NCBI RefSeq assembly: GCF_005080685.1
Contig: NZ_CP039371.1
Location: 1,116,001 to 1,180,000 of the forward strand
Length of the DNA stretch: 64,000 nt
Direction of reading: 5' to 3'
Source of the DNA: Pseudomonas putida
Lineage (GTDB): Bacteria; Pseudomonadota; Gammaproteobacteria; Pseudomonadales; Pseudomonadaceae
Shown: one piece after another, positions 10,039 through 18,414 of the stretch
How the letters are laid out: every line of letters begins with the position of its first letter
How positions within the stretch are numbered: the first letter of the stretch is position 1
Notes under the pieces: generated by a model
Database searches by the model: none
Seen by the model: only the letters and a program-made list of their open reading frames with translations
Told to the model about the DNA's origin: nothing
Translations under genes and position numbers: made by a program

Positions 10039-10106
10039 AAGGACTCCAGGGCGACGGTAAGGCCGGCATTGTCGGGTTGGCGCTATGCTGTGCACGTGAA
10101 GGCTGA

Positions 10107-10122
10107 GTGAAAAAACCGTCAA
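10107..10122 (-). promoter_or_regulatory. ColR-binding box upstream of the PAP2 gene
   Basis: Read on the minus strand, TTGACGGTTTTTTCAC fits the published P. putida ColR consensus YYNASNNYTTTTTCAC at every position. It lies about 70 bases upstream of the PAP2 start and also in the divergent colR leader. Confidence 0.7.
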
Positions 10123-10217
10123 CTGCGGTATTTTTCCTCAGGGCTGGCACCGTGCGGGCAATCGCCTTAAGCTGCGCCTGCCGCGCACCACTGCGAAGCG
10201 CCGCACAGGAGAACCCG

Positions 10218-10901
10218 ATGCGCATTCTTTTGGTTGAAGACAACCGCGATATCCTCGCCAACCTGGCCGACTACCTCGGCATGAAGGGCTACACCGTCGA
10301 CTGCGCCCAGGACGGCCTGTCCGGCCTGCACCTGGCGGCCACCGAACACTACGACCTGATCGTCCTCGACATCATGTTGCCGGGTATCGATGGCTATACC
10401 CTGTGCAAGCGCCTGCGCGAAGACGCCCGGCGCGATACCCCGGTGATCATGCTCACCGCCCGTGACCAGCTGGACGACCGCCTGCAGGGCTTCCGCTCCG
10501 GTGCCGACGACTACCTGCTCAAGCCGTTCGCCCTGTCCGAGCTGGCGGCGCGAATCGAGGCGGTGCTGCGCCGGGCCCAGGGCGGAGGGCGGCGTACCCT
10601 GCAGGTGGCCGACCTGAGCTACGACCTCGATACCCTCGAAGTCACCCGCCAGGGCCGTCTGCTCAAGCTCAACCCGGTCGGGCTCAAGCTGTTGGCGGTG
10701 CTGATGCAAAAGAGTCCGCACGTGCTGCGTCGCGAGGTGCTGGAAGAGGCCCTCTGGGGCGACGATTGTCCCGACAGCGACAGCCTGCGCAGCCACGTCC
10801 ACCAGCTGCGCCAGGTGATCGACAAGCCATTCGAGAAACCCTTGCTGCATACCGTCCATGGCGTCGGCTATCGCCTCGCCGAGGGCCGCGATGGAGTTTA
10901 A
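10218..10901 (+). CDS. colR: Response regulator ColR
   Basis: 227-residue OmpR-family regulator. The receiver domain (1-120) has acidic pair E7/D8, phospho-acceptor D51 (LIVLDIMLPG) and the KPF lysine near residue 104; the C-terminal winged helix (about 130-225) ends HTVHGVGYRLAEG. ATG 10218 has AGGAGAA upstream; the longer in-frame reading from 10107 runs through the ColR box and is rejected. ColR maintains envelope integrity under excess zinc or iron in P. putida. It overlaps colS by 11 bp, indicating coupled translation. Confidence 0.93.
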   Translation: MRILLVEDNRDILANLADYLGMKGYTVDCAQDGLSGLHLAATEHYDLIVLDIMLPGIDGYTLCKRLREDARRDTPVIMLTARDQLDDRLQGFRSGADDYLLKPFALSELAARIEAVLRRAQGGGRRTLQVADLSYDLDTLEVTRQGRLLKLNPVGLKLLAVLMQKSPHVLRREVLEEALWGDDCPDSDSLRSHVHQLRQVIDKPFEKPLLHTVHGVGYRLAEGRDGV

Positions 10902-12201
10902 GCAAAGCCTTGCCCAGCGCATCATCATCGCCTTCGCGCTGATGAGCGCCCTGGTGGCGGGAGCATTCGCGTTCGGCATCGTCGGCACCGTGCATCTGGT
11001 CGAGGAACGGCTCATTTCCTCGGTGCTAGGCGGTGACCTGCAGCGTCTGCTGCGCATGGACAGCATCAGCGACTGGAGCCACCGGCCGCGCCCCGACCAA
11101 TTGTTCTATTTCAGTGGCGGGCGTGACGATTTCGAGTTGCCCAAGGACCTGCGCCACCTCGACGAGGGTTTCCACGAGGTGTTCCGCGACCAGCTTTCCT
11201 ACCACGCCATGGTCGAGATCGTCGACGGCCGGCGCTATGTGCTGTTGCAGGACCAGAGCGATTTCGAGGAGCGCGAGCGCGTGCTGTTCGCGGTGGTGGT
11301 GGTGGGCTTCGTGCTCAGCCTGGCGCTGGCAGTGACCCTTGGCTGGCTGCTGGCGCGCCGGGTGATGGCGCCGGTCATCCGCCTGGCGCGCCAGGTGCGC
11401 CACCGCGACCAGTTGCTCGGCCTGGCCCCGCCCCTGGCGCCCGATTATGCGGCCGACGAAGTTGGCCAGCTGGCCGTGGCCTTCGACGATACCCTGGGCC
11501 GACTGCGTGACGCCTTGACCCGTGAGCGACTGTTCACCAGCGATGTCAGCCACGAGCTGCGCACCCCCTTGATGGTGCTGGCGACCTCCTGCGAGCTGCT
11601 GATGGAAAACCCTGCGCTGGACAGCCGCTCGCGTAACCAGGTGGAGCGTATCGCCCGGGCGACCGAAGAGATGCGCGAACTGGTCAAGACCTTCCTGATG
11701 CTGGCCCGCGCGCAGCGCGACGAAGGCGCGGTGGCCTCGCGCGCGACCCTGCGCGAAGTGGCCGACGAACTCATCGGCGTGTGGCGCGACACCATCGAGC
11801 AAAAGGGCTTGGCCCTGTACTTCGATGGCCGTGTCAGCGCCAGCCCGGTGCTGTACAACGCCACGTTCCTGCAGTCGGTGATGGGCAACCTGCTGCGCAA
11901 TGCCGCGCACTATACCGACAGTGGCTATATCCGCCTGAGCCTGGAAGCCAACGGCTTCAGTGTCGAGGACAGCGGCGTGGGCATTCCGGAAGAGCAGCGC
12001 GAGGCGATGTTCCAACCCTTCGTGCGGGGTAACGAACGCCGCGGCGAAGGCTTGGGCCTGGGCTTGTCGCTGGTGCAGCGGATCTGCGACGACCAGGGCT
12101 GGCGCGTGACCCTGACGGCGACCTCGCCCCATGGTTGCCGCTTCCAGGTGGACCTGAGCCGGGGCCCGGCGAAGCCTGACGAAGGCGGCCACGCGGGGTA
12201 A
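10891..12201 (+). CDS. colS: Sensor histidine kinase ColS
   Basis: 436-residue inner-membrane kinase. Two transmembrane helices (about 12-34 and 131-153) bracket a periplasmic loop that carries the ExxE metal-sensing motif at E126-E129 plus H95/E96, numbering that matches the published P. putida ColS and supports ATG 10891 as the start. Then come HAMP, HisKA with H221 (DVSHELRTP), and HATPase with N, G1 (EDSGVGIP) and G2 (RRGEGLGLGLSL) boxes. It senses excess Zn(II)/Fe(III) and phosphorylates ColR. It overlaps colR by 11 bp. Confidence 0.93.
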   Translation: MEFKQSLAQRIIIAFALMSALVAGAFAFGIVGTVHLVEERLISSVLGGDLQRLLRMDSISDWSHRPRPDQLFYFSGGRDDFELPKDLRHLDEGFHEVFRDQLSYHAMVEIVDGRRYVLLQDQSDFEERERVLFAVVVVGFVLSLALAVTLGWLLARRVMAPVIRLARQVRHRDQLLGLAPPLAPDYAADEVGQLAVAFDDTLGRLRDALTRERLFTSDVSHELRTPLMVLATSCELLMENPALDSRSRNQVERIARATEEMRELVKTFLMLARAQRDEGAVASRATLREVADELIGVWRDTIEQKGLALYFDGRVSASPVLYNATFLQSVMGNLLRNAAHYTDSGYIRLSLEANGFSVEDSGVGIPEEQREAMFQPFVRGNERRGEGLGLGLSLVQRICDDQGWRVTLTATSPHGCRFQVDLSRGPAKPDEGGHAG

Positions 12202-12226
12202 TACTTGGCAACATACCCCGGAGCAG

Positions 12227-12242
12227 ATGACATTTTTTTCAC
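12227..12242 (+). promoter_or_regulatory. ColR-binding box upstream of the methyltransferase-wapQ operon
   Basis: ATGACATTTTTTTCAC matches the ColR consensus YYNASNNYTTTTTCAC at 15 of 16 positions (first base A). It sits 67 bases upstream of the methyltransferase start, on its coding strand. Confidence 0.65.
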
Positions 12243-12309
12243 ACGGGCATGACCTGATTCCTACGCTCGCTTTCCTAAAGTCAGCGGATTGGAGTCAGGA
12301 GATGCTCAA

Positions 12310-12990
12310 GTGCGTAGCCCCATCAAGCTCGAATTTTCCGACAAGTACGACCAGCAGCACGCCCGTGAATATTTCATGAAGCACCAGGATGGCCTGGCCC
12401 GGCGTCTGTCCCACAAGCGCGACGAACAACTGGCCCGGCGTGCCCTGGCCCTGGCCGGCGAGCCGGGGCTGGTGCTCGATCTGCCGTGCGGTGCCGGACG
12501 CTTCTGGCCGTTGCTGGCGGAAAAACCGAACCGGGTGATCATTGGCGCCGACAATTCCGAGGCGATGATCCAGACTGCTTGCGCTTCGCAGCCAGCCGAA
12601 GTGGTGGCGCGGGTACGGCCCTTGCAGACATCGGCATTCGACATCGACCTGCCGGACAACGCGGTGGACAGCATTTTCTGCATGCGTCTGTTCCATCACA
12701 TTGGCGAAGCGGCCCATCGTAGGACTATTCTGTCGGAGTTTCAGAGAGTTAGCCGTGACAGCGTGATTCTTTCGCTGTGGGTGGACGGTAATTTCAAGGC
12801 GTGGCGGCGCCGCAAGCTCGAACAGCGACGCAGCGCCAAGGCCCAGCAGGACAGTTACCAGAACCGCTTCGTGTTACCGGCGGAAACTGTCGAGCAGGAA
12901 TTTGTTGACGCGGGCTTCCGCATCCAGGAACGGCTGGACTTCCTGCCGTTCTATGCCATGTGGCGAGTCTACGTATTGCGCAAGGGGTAG
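12310..12990 (+). CDS. SAM-dependent methyltransferase, ColR-regulated operon
   Basis: 226-residue class I methyltransferase. The SAM site is LVLDLPCGAGRFWPLL (motif I, about 53-68), with an acidic loop IIGADNSEAM and the FCMRLFHHI segment. GTG 12310 is preferred because AGGAG lies eight bases upstream; a TTG at 12289 would add seven residues and place the ribosome site inside the gene. In P. fluorescens WCS365 the equivalent gene (orf222) and wapQ form a ColR-controlled operon needed for outer-membrane barrier function. The substrate is unknown; LPS is a reasonable guess from context. The next gene starts six bases after the stop. Confidence 0.8.
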   Translation: MRSPIKLEFSDKYDQQHAREYFMKHQDGLARRLSHKRDEQLARRALALAGEPGLVLDLPCGAGRFWPLLAEKPNRVIIGADNSEAMIQTACASQPAEVVARVRPLQTSAFDIDLPDNAVDSIFCMRLFHHIGEAAHRRTILSEFQRVSRDSVILSLWVDGNFKAWRRRKLEQRRSAKAQQDSYQNRFVLPAETVEQEFVDAGFRIQERLDFLPFYAMWRVYVLRKG

Positions 12991-12996
12991 TGTTTG

Positions 12997-13695
12997 ATGG
13001 TTGTAGCCCAGAATGGGGAATCTCGGTTCGATTACTTCTGGCGCCAGCAAGGTGAATGGGTCGAGGAACCCAACCAGCGGCGCGGCGGGGAAAGTGGCGT
13101 GCAACGCCTGAACGATGCCGACGGACACTTGCTGTACGCCAAGCGCCAGGTCGGGCATATCTATCGCAGCCTGCGCTATCCGTTCGGCCGGCCGACCGTG
13201 CTGCGCGAACTGGATGCGCTGCACAGTTTCGAGCAACTCGGTGTGCGCGTGCCGCGCATCGTCTTCGCCGGTGCCCAGCGTGATGCCGAGCATCAGTGGC
13301 AGGCCCTGCTGGTCAGCGAGGCCCTCGACGGTTTCGTCGACCTCGACACCTGGATGGCCGAAGGCGCCTGGGAGCGCTATCCGCAGGTGGTGCACGAGCG
13401 CATGCTCAAGGACCTTGCCGACAACCTGGCGCGCATGCACCTGGGCCACTGGCAGCACGGCTGCCTGTATGGCAAGCATGTGTTCGTCAAGATAACCGGC
13501 GCTGGCGAGCAAGCCAGGGCCGAGGTCGCCTTGCTCGACCTTGAGAAGTGCCGACGGCGTATCAGCTGCCAGCGCGCAGCCTCCAATGACTTGCGCCAGC
13601 TACGTCGCCATTCGTCGTTCAATGAAGCGCAATGGCAAACCCTGCTCTACTTTTACCAGATGGCGTTTGGCAGCGCTGTCAAAGGTTTAGAGTGA
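12997..13695 (+). CDS. wapQ: LPS core heptose kinase-like protein (InaA/WapQ family)
   Basis: 232-residue member of the Kdo/WaaP-like lipopolysaccharide kinase family. Kinase-like landmarks are the YAKRQVGHIY lysine segment, the E of VLRELDALHSFEQLGV, HLGHWQHGCLYGKHVFV as catalytic loop and LLDLEKCRRR replacing DFG. It probably adds phosphate to inner-core heptose in the cytoplasm before LPS export. ATG 12997 follows AAGGGG; it is six bases after the methyltransferase stop, and its own stop overlaps the next ATG, so the three genes form one operon. The same gene has been annotated inaA. Confidence 0.82.
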   Translation: MVVAQNGESRFDYFWRQQGEWVEEPNQRRGGESGVQRLNDADGHLLYAKRQVGHIYRSLRYPFGRPTVLRELDALHSFEQLGVRVPRIVFAGAQRDAEHQWQALLVSEALDGFVDLDTWMAEGAWERYPQVVHERMLKDLADNLARMHLGHWQHGCLYGKHVFVKITGAGEQARAEVALLDLEKCRRRISCQRAASNDLRQLRRHSSFNEAQWQTLLYFYQMAFGSAVKGLE

Positions 13696-13922
13696 TGAAA
13701 CTAGAAATCGCACGAGCTTTGTTCCTGTTGGCCGGCCTGGCGGTGACCACCGTGGCGGTGGCTGCCTGGGACGAACCGCGGCCTGTGGTGTTCAGCAAGG
13801 CCGAGATGGCCGAGCAGTGCCCGTTGCCGCGCACGGTGAAGGTACAGCAGACGGCGCAGCCGGATCATGATCTGTTGCTGTTCCTGTTTGGCTTGCGACA
13901 GGGCTTGCGGCCTGTTGGCTGA
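13695..13922 (+). CDS. Small exported hypothetical protein
   Basis: 75-residue protein that starts in an ATGA overlap with wapQ and so belongs to the same operon. Residues 1-24 look like a signal peptide (MKLEIARALFLLAGLAVTTVAVAAW). The rest is short, with CPLPRTVKVQQT and a Leu-rich LLLFLFGLRQGLRP tail. I recognise no domain. Position suggests an envelope-related part in the ColR-controlled operon, but this is inference. Confidence 0.65.
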   Translation: MKLEIARALFLLAGLAVTTVAVAAWDEPRPVVFSKAEMAEQCPLPRTVKVQQTAQPDHDLLLFLFGLRQGLRPVG

Positions 13923-13941
13923 GTGACTGTGCGAAGTGTTC

Positions 13942-13972
13942 GAGGCCCGGCAATTGCCGGGCCTCTGCTTTT
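13942..13972. terminator. Bidirectional terminator between wapQ operon and mexW
   Basis: Perfect 10-bp stem GAGGCCCGGC/GCCGGGCCTC around AATT, with a T-rich tail on the plus side, between convergent genes. Confidence 0.85.
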
Positions 13973-13974
13973 GG

Positions 13975-16900
13975 TCAGGCAACCACTGGCTGCTTGGCTG
14001 CTGTCCTGTGCGCCAGCAGCGTGTAGATGCAGGGCAACACGAACAAGGTGAACAGGGTTCCGATCGACATGCCGGTCGCAATCACCGTGCCGATGTCGAA
14101 GCGGCTCACGGCGCCGGCGCCTGTCGCCAGGATCAACGGCACCATCCCGAATACCATCGCTGCGGTGGTCATCAGCACCGGGCGCAGGCGAATGGCCGCC
14201 GCTTGTTCCACCGCCTCGCGTGCCGTCAGTTGGCGCTCTTCGCGCAACTGGTTGGCGAACTCGACGATCAGGATGCCATGCTTGGTGATCAGGCCGATCA
14301 GCGTCACCAAGCCGACCTGGGTATAGATGTTCATGCTCGAGACACCCAGGAACAGCGGCAACAGCGCCCCGCAGATCGAGAGCGGCACCGTCACCAGGAT
14401 CACCAGAGGGTCGCGGAAGCTTTCGAACTGCGCTGCCAGTACCAGGAAGATGATCGCCAGCGCCAGGCCGAAGGTCACCCACAAGGCACTGCCTTCCTGC
14501 ACGAACTGCCGGGCCTGGCCGGCATAGTCGAACGAAAAGCCCTCCGCCGCTTCTTCGCGGGCGATGTCGCGCACGGTCTGCAGGGCCTCGCCCATGCTCA
14601 CCATCGGCACGCCCTGGATGATTGCCGAATTGAGCTGCTGAAACTGGTTGAGCTGGCGCGGCCGGGCACGGTCGCTGAGGCTGATCAGGGTCGACAGTGG
14701 CAGCAGTTGGCCTTGATCGTTCTTCACGTAGTAGTTGTTCAGCCAGCCGGGGTTGTCGCGGTAAGGACGCTCGACCTGGGCGATGACCTTGTAGCTGCGG
14801 CCTTCCAGGGTGAAGCGGTTGATCTCGGCCTCGCCCAGCAAGGTCGCCAGGGTACCGCCCAGGGTGTCCATCGACACGCCCATCTGCGCGGCCTTGGCCC
14901 GGTCGATGTCGACGACCACCTCGGGTTTGTCGAAGGCCAGGTCGATATCGAGAAAGGCGAACTTGCCCGAGGCCTGGGCGCGCTCCTTGACCCGTTGGGC
15001 GACCTCCAGCAATGCCGGATAGTCGCCGGCGGTGTTGATCACGAACTGGAAGGGCAGACCCTCGCCGGTACCGGGCAGCGAGGGCAGGTTGAAGCCGAAG
15101 ATCTGCAGGCCGCTGATCTCCTCGAGCTTGGCCTGCACTTGCGGCAGCAGCTCCATTTGCGTGCGCTCGCGCTCGTTCCAGGGCTTGAGCAGGAAGCCGC
15201 CGATGCCGCTTTGCACGCCGTTGAAACCGTTGATCTGGAACGACGAGTAGTATTCCGGAAAGGTCTTGAACAGCGGCGTGAACTGGTCGGTGTAGGCGTT
15301 CAAGTAGTCGAGATTGGCCGGCTGCGGCGAGCTGCTCATCATGAAGATCACCCCTTGGTCCTCGTTGGGCGCCAGTTCGTTCTGGGTGAATTTGAGCAGT
15401 ACCGGGATCAGGCACAGCACCAGCACGGCGAACACCAGCACCACCGGCCGGCTGTCGAGGGTGGTATGCAGCAACTGCTGGTAACGTACCTTGAGGCGCT
15501 CGAAGAGCGTGTCGAGGCGGTGGGCCAGGCCGCTGGCGTTCTGTTCCGGGCGCAGTAGCAGCGCGCACATCATCGGCGACAGGGTGAGGGCGACGATGCC
15601 CGAGATCACCACCGCACCGGCGAGGGTCAGGGCGAACTCCTTGAACAGGGCGCCCGTGAGCCCGGTGAGAAAACCGATGGGCGCGTACACCGCAGCCAGG
15701 GTGATGGTCATCGACACCACCGGCATGGCGATCTCGCGGGCGCCTTCCAGCGCCGCGTCGAACGGCGACTTGCCTTCCTCCATATGGCGGTGGATGTTTT
15801 CCACCACGACGATGGCATCGTCCACCACCAGGCCGATGGCCAGCACCATCGCCAGCAAGGTCAGCAGGTTCAGCGAATAGCCCATCATCTGCATGAAGAA
15901 CAGTACGCCGATCATCGACAGCGGGATGGTCACCACCGGGATCAGCACCGAGCGCAGCGCGCCGAGGAACAGGAAGACCACGACGATGACGATCAGCACG
16001 GCCTCGCCCAGGGTCTTGATCACCTCGTCGATGGAGGCCTGGATGAACAGCGTGGCGTCGTAGGCGATCGATACCTTGAGCGCGGAGGGCAGCTGGCTTT
16101 CCAGCTCGGGCATGACCTTGCGCACTTCCTTGATCACTTCCAGCGGGTTGGCCGCGGGGGTGGCCTTGATGCCGATGTACACCGAGGGAATGCCATCGAA
16201 CGAGCTGACCGTGTCGTAGTTTTCCGCGCCCATCTCGACCCGGGCCACGTCGCCGAGCAGCACGCGGGTATCGCCGGAGGTCTTCACCGGCAGGGCGGCG
16301 AAGGCCTCGGCCGACTTGAGTTCGGTGCTGGCATTGATGCTGGTGACCACGTACTCGCCCTTGACCTCGCCGGCGGCGGCGAGGAAGTTGTAGCGGCGCA
16401 CGGCATTGGTCACGTCGACCGCCGAGAGGCCGAACCCGGCCAGTTTCACCGGATCGATCCAGATGCGCATGGCGAACACCTGGTTGCCGAGGATCTCGGC
16501 CTCGGCCATGCCCGGCAGGGTCGCAAGCTTTGGCTGGATCACCCGTGACAGGTAGTCGGTGATCTGCGGGTTGCTCATCTGCTTGCTGTAGAAGCTGATG
16601 TACATCAGCGCCGAGGCATCGGCAGCTTCCTTGGCCAGAACCGGATCCTCGGCATCCTGGGGTAACTGGTTGCGCACTTCGTTGGCCTTGGCCAGCAGTT
16701 CGGTGAACAGGCGGTCGCTGTCGGCGCCGATGCGCGCGTAGATGGAGATCACCGAGAAGTTCTGCCGGCTCACCGAGGTCATGTAGTCGATGCCCTCGGC
16801 GCTGGCCAGGCTCTGTTGCAGGGGCTGGGTGATGTAGCCCTGGATGGTCTCGGCGTTGGCCCCGGGATAGGCGGTGGTCACCGTGATCAGGGCGTTTTCC

Positions 16901-17019
16901 ATCTGCGGGTATTGGCGGATCTGCAGCTTGCTCCAGGCCTGTACGCCGAGCAGCAGGATCAGCAGGCTGACCACGCAGGCCAGCACCGGGCGGCGGATGA
17001 ACGGGTCGGTGAGCGCCAT
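13975..17019 (-). CDS. mexW: RND multidrug efflux permease, MexW type
   Basis: 1014-residue inner-membrane proton-driven pump subunit with the standard RND layout: MALTDPFIRRPVLACVVSLLILLLG at the N-terminus, two large periplasmic loops, and 12 membrane segments. The proton-relay Asp pair D400/D401 lies in AIGLVVDDAIVVVENI of TM4. Length and context match P. aeruginosa MexW (1018 aa), which sits beside the colRS-wapQ region in that genome. It follows mexV by 12 bp in the same operon. No outer-membrane channel gene is present, so a shared OprM-type partner is expected. Confidence 0.9.
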   Translation of the reverse strand: MALTDPFIRRPVLACVVSLLILLLGVQAWSKLQIRQYPQMENALITVTTAYPGANAETIQGYITQPLQQSLASAEGIDYMTSVSRQNFSVISIYARIGADSDRLFTELLAKANEVRNQLPQDAEDPVLAKEAADASALMYISFYSKQMSNPQITDYLSRVIQPKLATLPGMAEAEILGNQVFAMRIWIDPVKLAGFGLSAVDVTNAVRRYNFLAAAGEVKGEYVVTSINASTELKSAEAFAALPVKTSGDTRVLLGDVARVEMGAENYDTVSSFDGIPSVYIGIKATPAANPLEVIKEVRKVMPELESQLPSALKVSIAYDATLFIQASIDEVIKTLGEAVLIVIVVVFLFLGALRSVLIPVVTIPLSMIGVLFFMQMMGYSLNLLTLLAMVLAIGLVVDDAIVVVENIHRHMEEGKSPFDAALEGAREIAMPVVSMTITLAAVYAPIGFLTGLTGALFKEFALTLAGAVVISGIVALTLSPMMCALLLRPEQNASGLAHRLDTLFERLKVRYQQLLHTTLDSRPVVLVFAVLVLCLIPVLLKFTQNELAPNEDQGVIFMMSSSPQPANLDYLNAYTDQFTPLFKTFPEYYSSFQINGFNGVQSGIGGFLLKPWNERERTQMELLPQVQAKLEEISGLQIFGFNLPSLPGTGEGLPFQFVINTAGDYPALLEVAQRVKERAQASGKFAFLDIDLAFDKPEVVVDIDRAKAAQMGVSMDTLGGTLATLLGEAEINRFTLEGRSYKVIAQVERPYRDNPGWLNNYYVKNDQGQLLPLSTLISLSDRARPRQLNQFQQLNSAIIQGVPMVSMGEALQTVRDIAREEAAEGFSFDYAGQARQFVQEGSALWVTFGLALAIIFLVLAAQFESFRDPLVILVTVPLSICGALLPLFLGVSSMNIYTQVGLVTLIGLITKHGILIVEFANQLREERQLTAREAVEQAAAIRLRPVLMTTAAMVFGMVPLILATGAGAVSRFDIGTVIATGMSIGTLFTLFVLPCIYTLLAHRTAAKQPVVA

Positions 17020-17031
17020 GCCAGCCTCCTG

Positions 17032-18180
17032 TCAGTCCTTTGCCGGCGAGCGTTGCTCGGGCTTGAGGGCCTGGTCCTTGCCGATACGGATGGCCGCACC
17101 GGGCGTCAGTTTGAGCTGCCCGGCGGTGACCACCTGTTCGCCAGCGCGCAGCCCTTCGCTTACCACCACCACGCCATCGCGACGCTCACCGGTGCGCACG
17201 GTGCGTTGCTCGGCGGTCAGTTGCGGCTGGCCCTGGTCGTCCTGCTCGGCTTGGCCTTGCGGGTTCTTCTTCGCTGTGGCGACATACACCGAGTTGCCAT
17301 ACAGGGTGTAGGTAATGGCGCTTTCCGGCACCACCACCTGCGGCTGCGGATCGGGCAACAGCACCAGCAGGCTGGCGAACATGCCCGGCAGCAGTTTGCC
17401 GTCGGGGTTGGCCATGGTCGCGCGCACCAGCAGGTTGCGGGTGGCTTCGTCGACCTTGGGGTTGATCGCGCTGAGGCTGGCGGGGAAGGTCTGGCCCGGA
17501 TAGGCCGCCACCTGGACCAGCACCTGCTGACCCTGGCTCAGGTGCGGCAGGGCCTGCTCGGGCACGTTGAAGTCGACGTAGAGGCTGGACAGGTCTTGCA
17601 GGGTGGCGATCACCGTGCCACTGGCCAGGTAGTCGCCGACATCGACCTGGCGGATACCGATGGTGCCGCTGAAGGGGGCGTTGATGCTTTTCTTGGCCAG
17701 CGAGGCCTTGAGCTGATCGACCACTGCCTGGTTACGTCGGTACTGCGCGGTCAGGCGATCGAACTCACCCCTGGAGATGGCCGAGTCACCGACCAGCTGG
17801 CTGCCGCGGCCATAGTCGACCTTGGCCAGGCCCAGGTCGGCCACGGCGGTGCCGAGCAAGGCGGTTTCCTGGTCGCTGTCCAGCTCCAGCAGCAACTGGC
17901 CGACCTTGACCCGCTGGCCGGAATCGAAGTGCAGGGTCTTCACCGTGCCGGCCTGCTCCAGGCTCAGCTCGACGCCTTGCAGGGCCTTCAGGCTACCGAC
18001 GGCCGGCAGGCGCTCTTGCCACAGGCGTTCCTCGGCCAGGGCGGCCGCGACGGTGATGGGCGGCTTGGGGGCAGTGAACACCTGGATCTGCCGGTAGATC
18101 GAGAAGGCTTTGTACCCCCCCAGCGCCAGCACGATCAGCAGAACGACGGCCAACATGATGAGCATGCGGCGGCGCAACAT
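17032..18180 (-). CDS. mexV: RND efflux periplasmic adaptor, MexV type
   Basis: 382-residue membrane-fusion protein joining MexW to an outer-membrane channel. An N-terminal uncleaved membrane anchor (MLRRRMLIMLAVVLLIVLALGG) is followed by the lipoyl half-motifs (LEQAGTVKTLHFDSGQRVKVGQLL and INAPFSGTIGIRQVDVGDYL) separated by a coiled-coil hairpin, then beta-barrel and membrane-proximal domains. No lipobox Cys is present. It is the first gene of the mexVW operon. No dedicated regulator is adjacent. Confidence 0.9.
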   Translation of the reverse strand: MLRRRMLIMLAVVLLIVLALGGYKAFSIYRQIQVFTAPKPPITVAAALAEERLWQERLPAVGSLKALQGVELSLEQAGTVKTLHFDSGQRVKVGQLLLELDSDQETALLGTAVADLGLAKVDYGRGSQLVGDSAISRGEFDRLTAQYRRNQAVVDQLKASLAKKSINAPFSGTIGIRQVDVGDYLASGTVIATLQDLSSLYVDFNVPEQALPHLSQGQQVLVQVAAYPGQTFPASLSAINPKVDEATRNLLVRATMANPDGKLLPGMFASLLVLLPDPQPQVVVPESAITYTLYGNSVYVATAKKNPQGQAEQDDQGQPQLTAEQRTVRTGERRDGVVVVSEGLRAGEQVVTAGQLKLTPGAAIRIGKDQALKPEQRSPAKD

Positions 18181-18300
18181 AGGTCCGATTCCTTGGCTGC
18201 TTTGTTATAGGTTCTGACACGACAACGGGCGATCCTGCCCACGTGTGGATGGGGGAAGTATTGACTGTTTTTGGCGCGGGGGGAAATGCATTGCCTGAGC

Positions 18301-18397
18301 GGGCCTCTTCGCGGGTAAACCCGCTCCTACAGGATCTGCTCCCGGTTCGAAATGGGTGAAGATCCTGTAGGAGCGGGCTTGCCCGCGAAAGGGCCGG
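18301..18397. repeat. REP palindrome pair
   Basis: Inverted REP units between mexV and the DUF1513 gene; GCGGGTAAACCCGCTCCTAC faces GTAGGAGCGGGCTTGCCCGC. The right half, including TCGAAATGGGTGAAGATC, is almost identical to the pair at 2271-2368. Confidence 0.9.
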
Positions 18398-18414
18398 TTC
18401 AGACAGACGAACGA

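Noticed and set aside
13865..15568. Further long open frame on the minus strand across mexW
   Set aside because: Arg/Pro-rich translation in an alternate frame of mexW; not protein-like.
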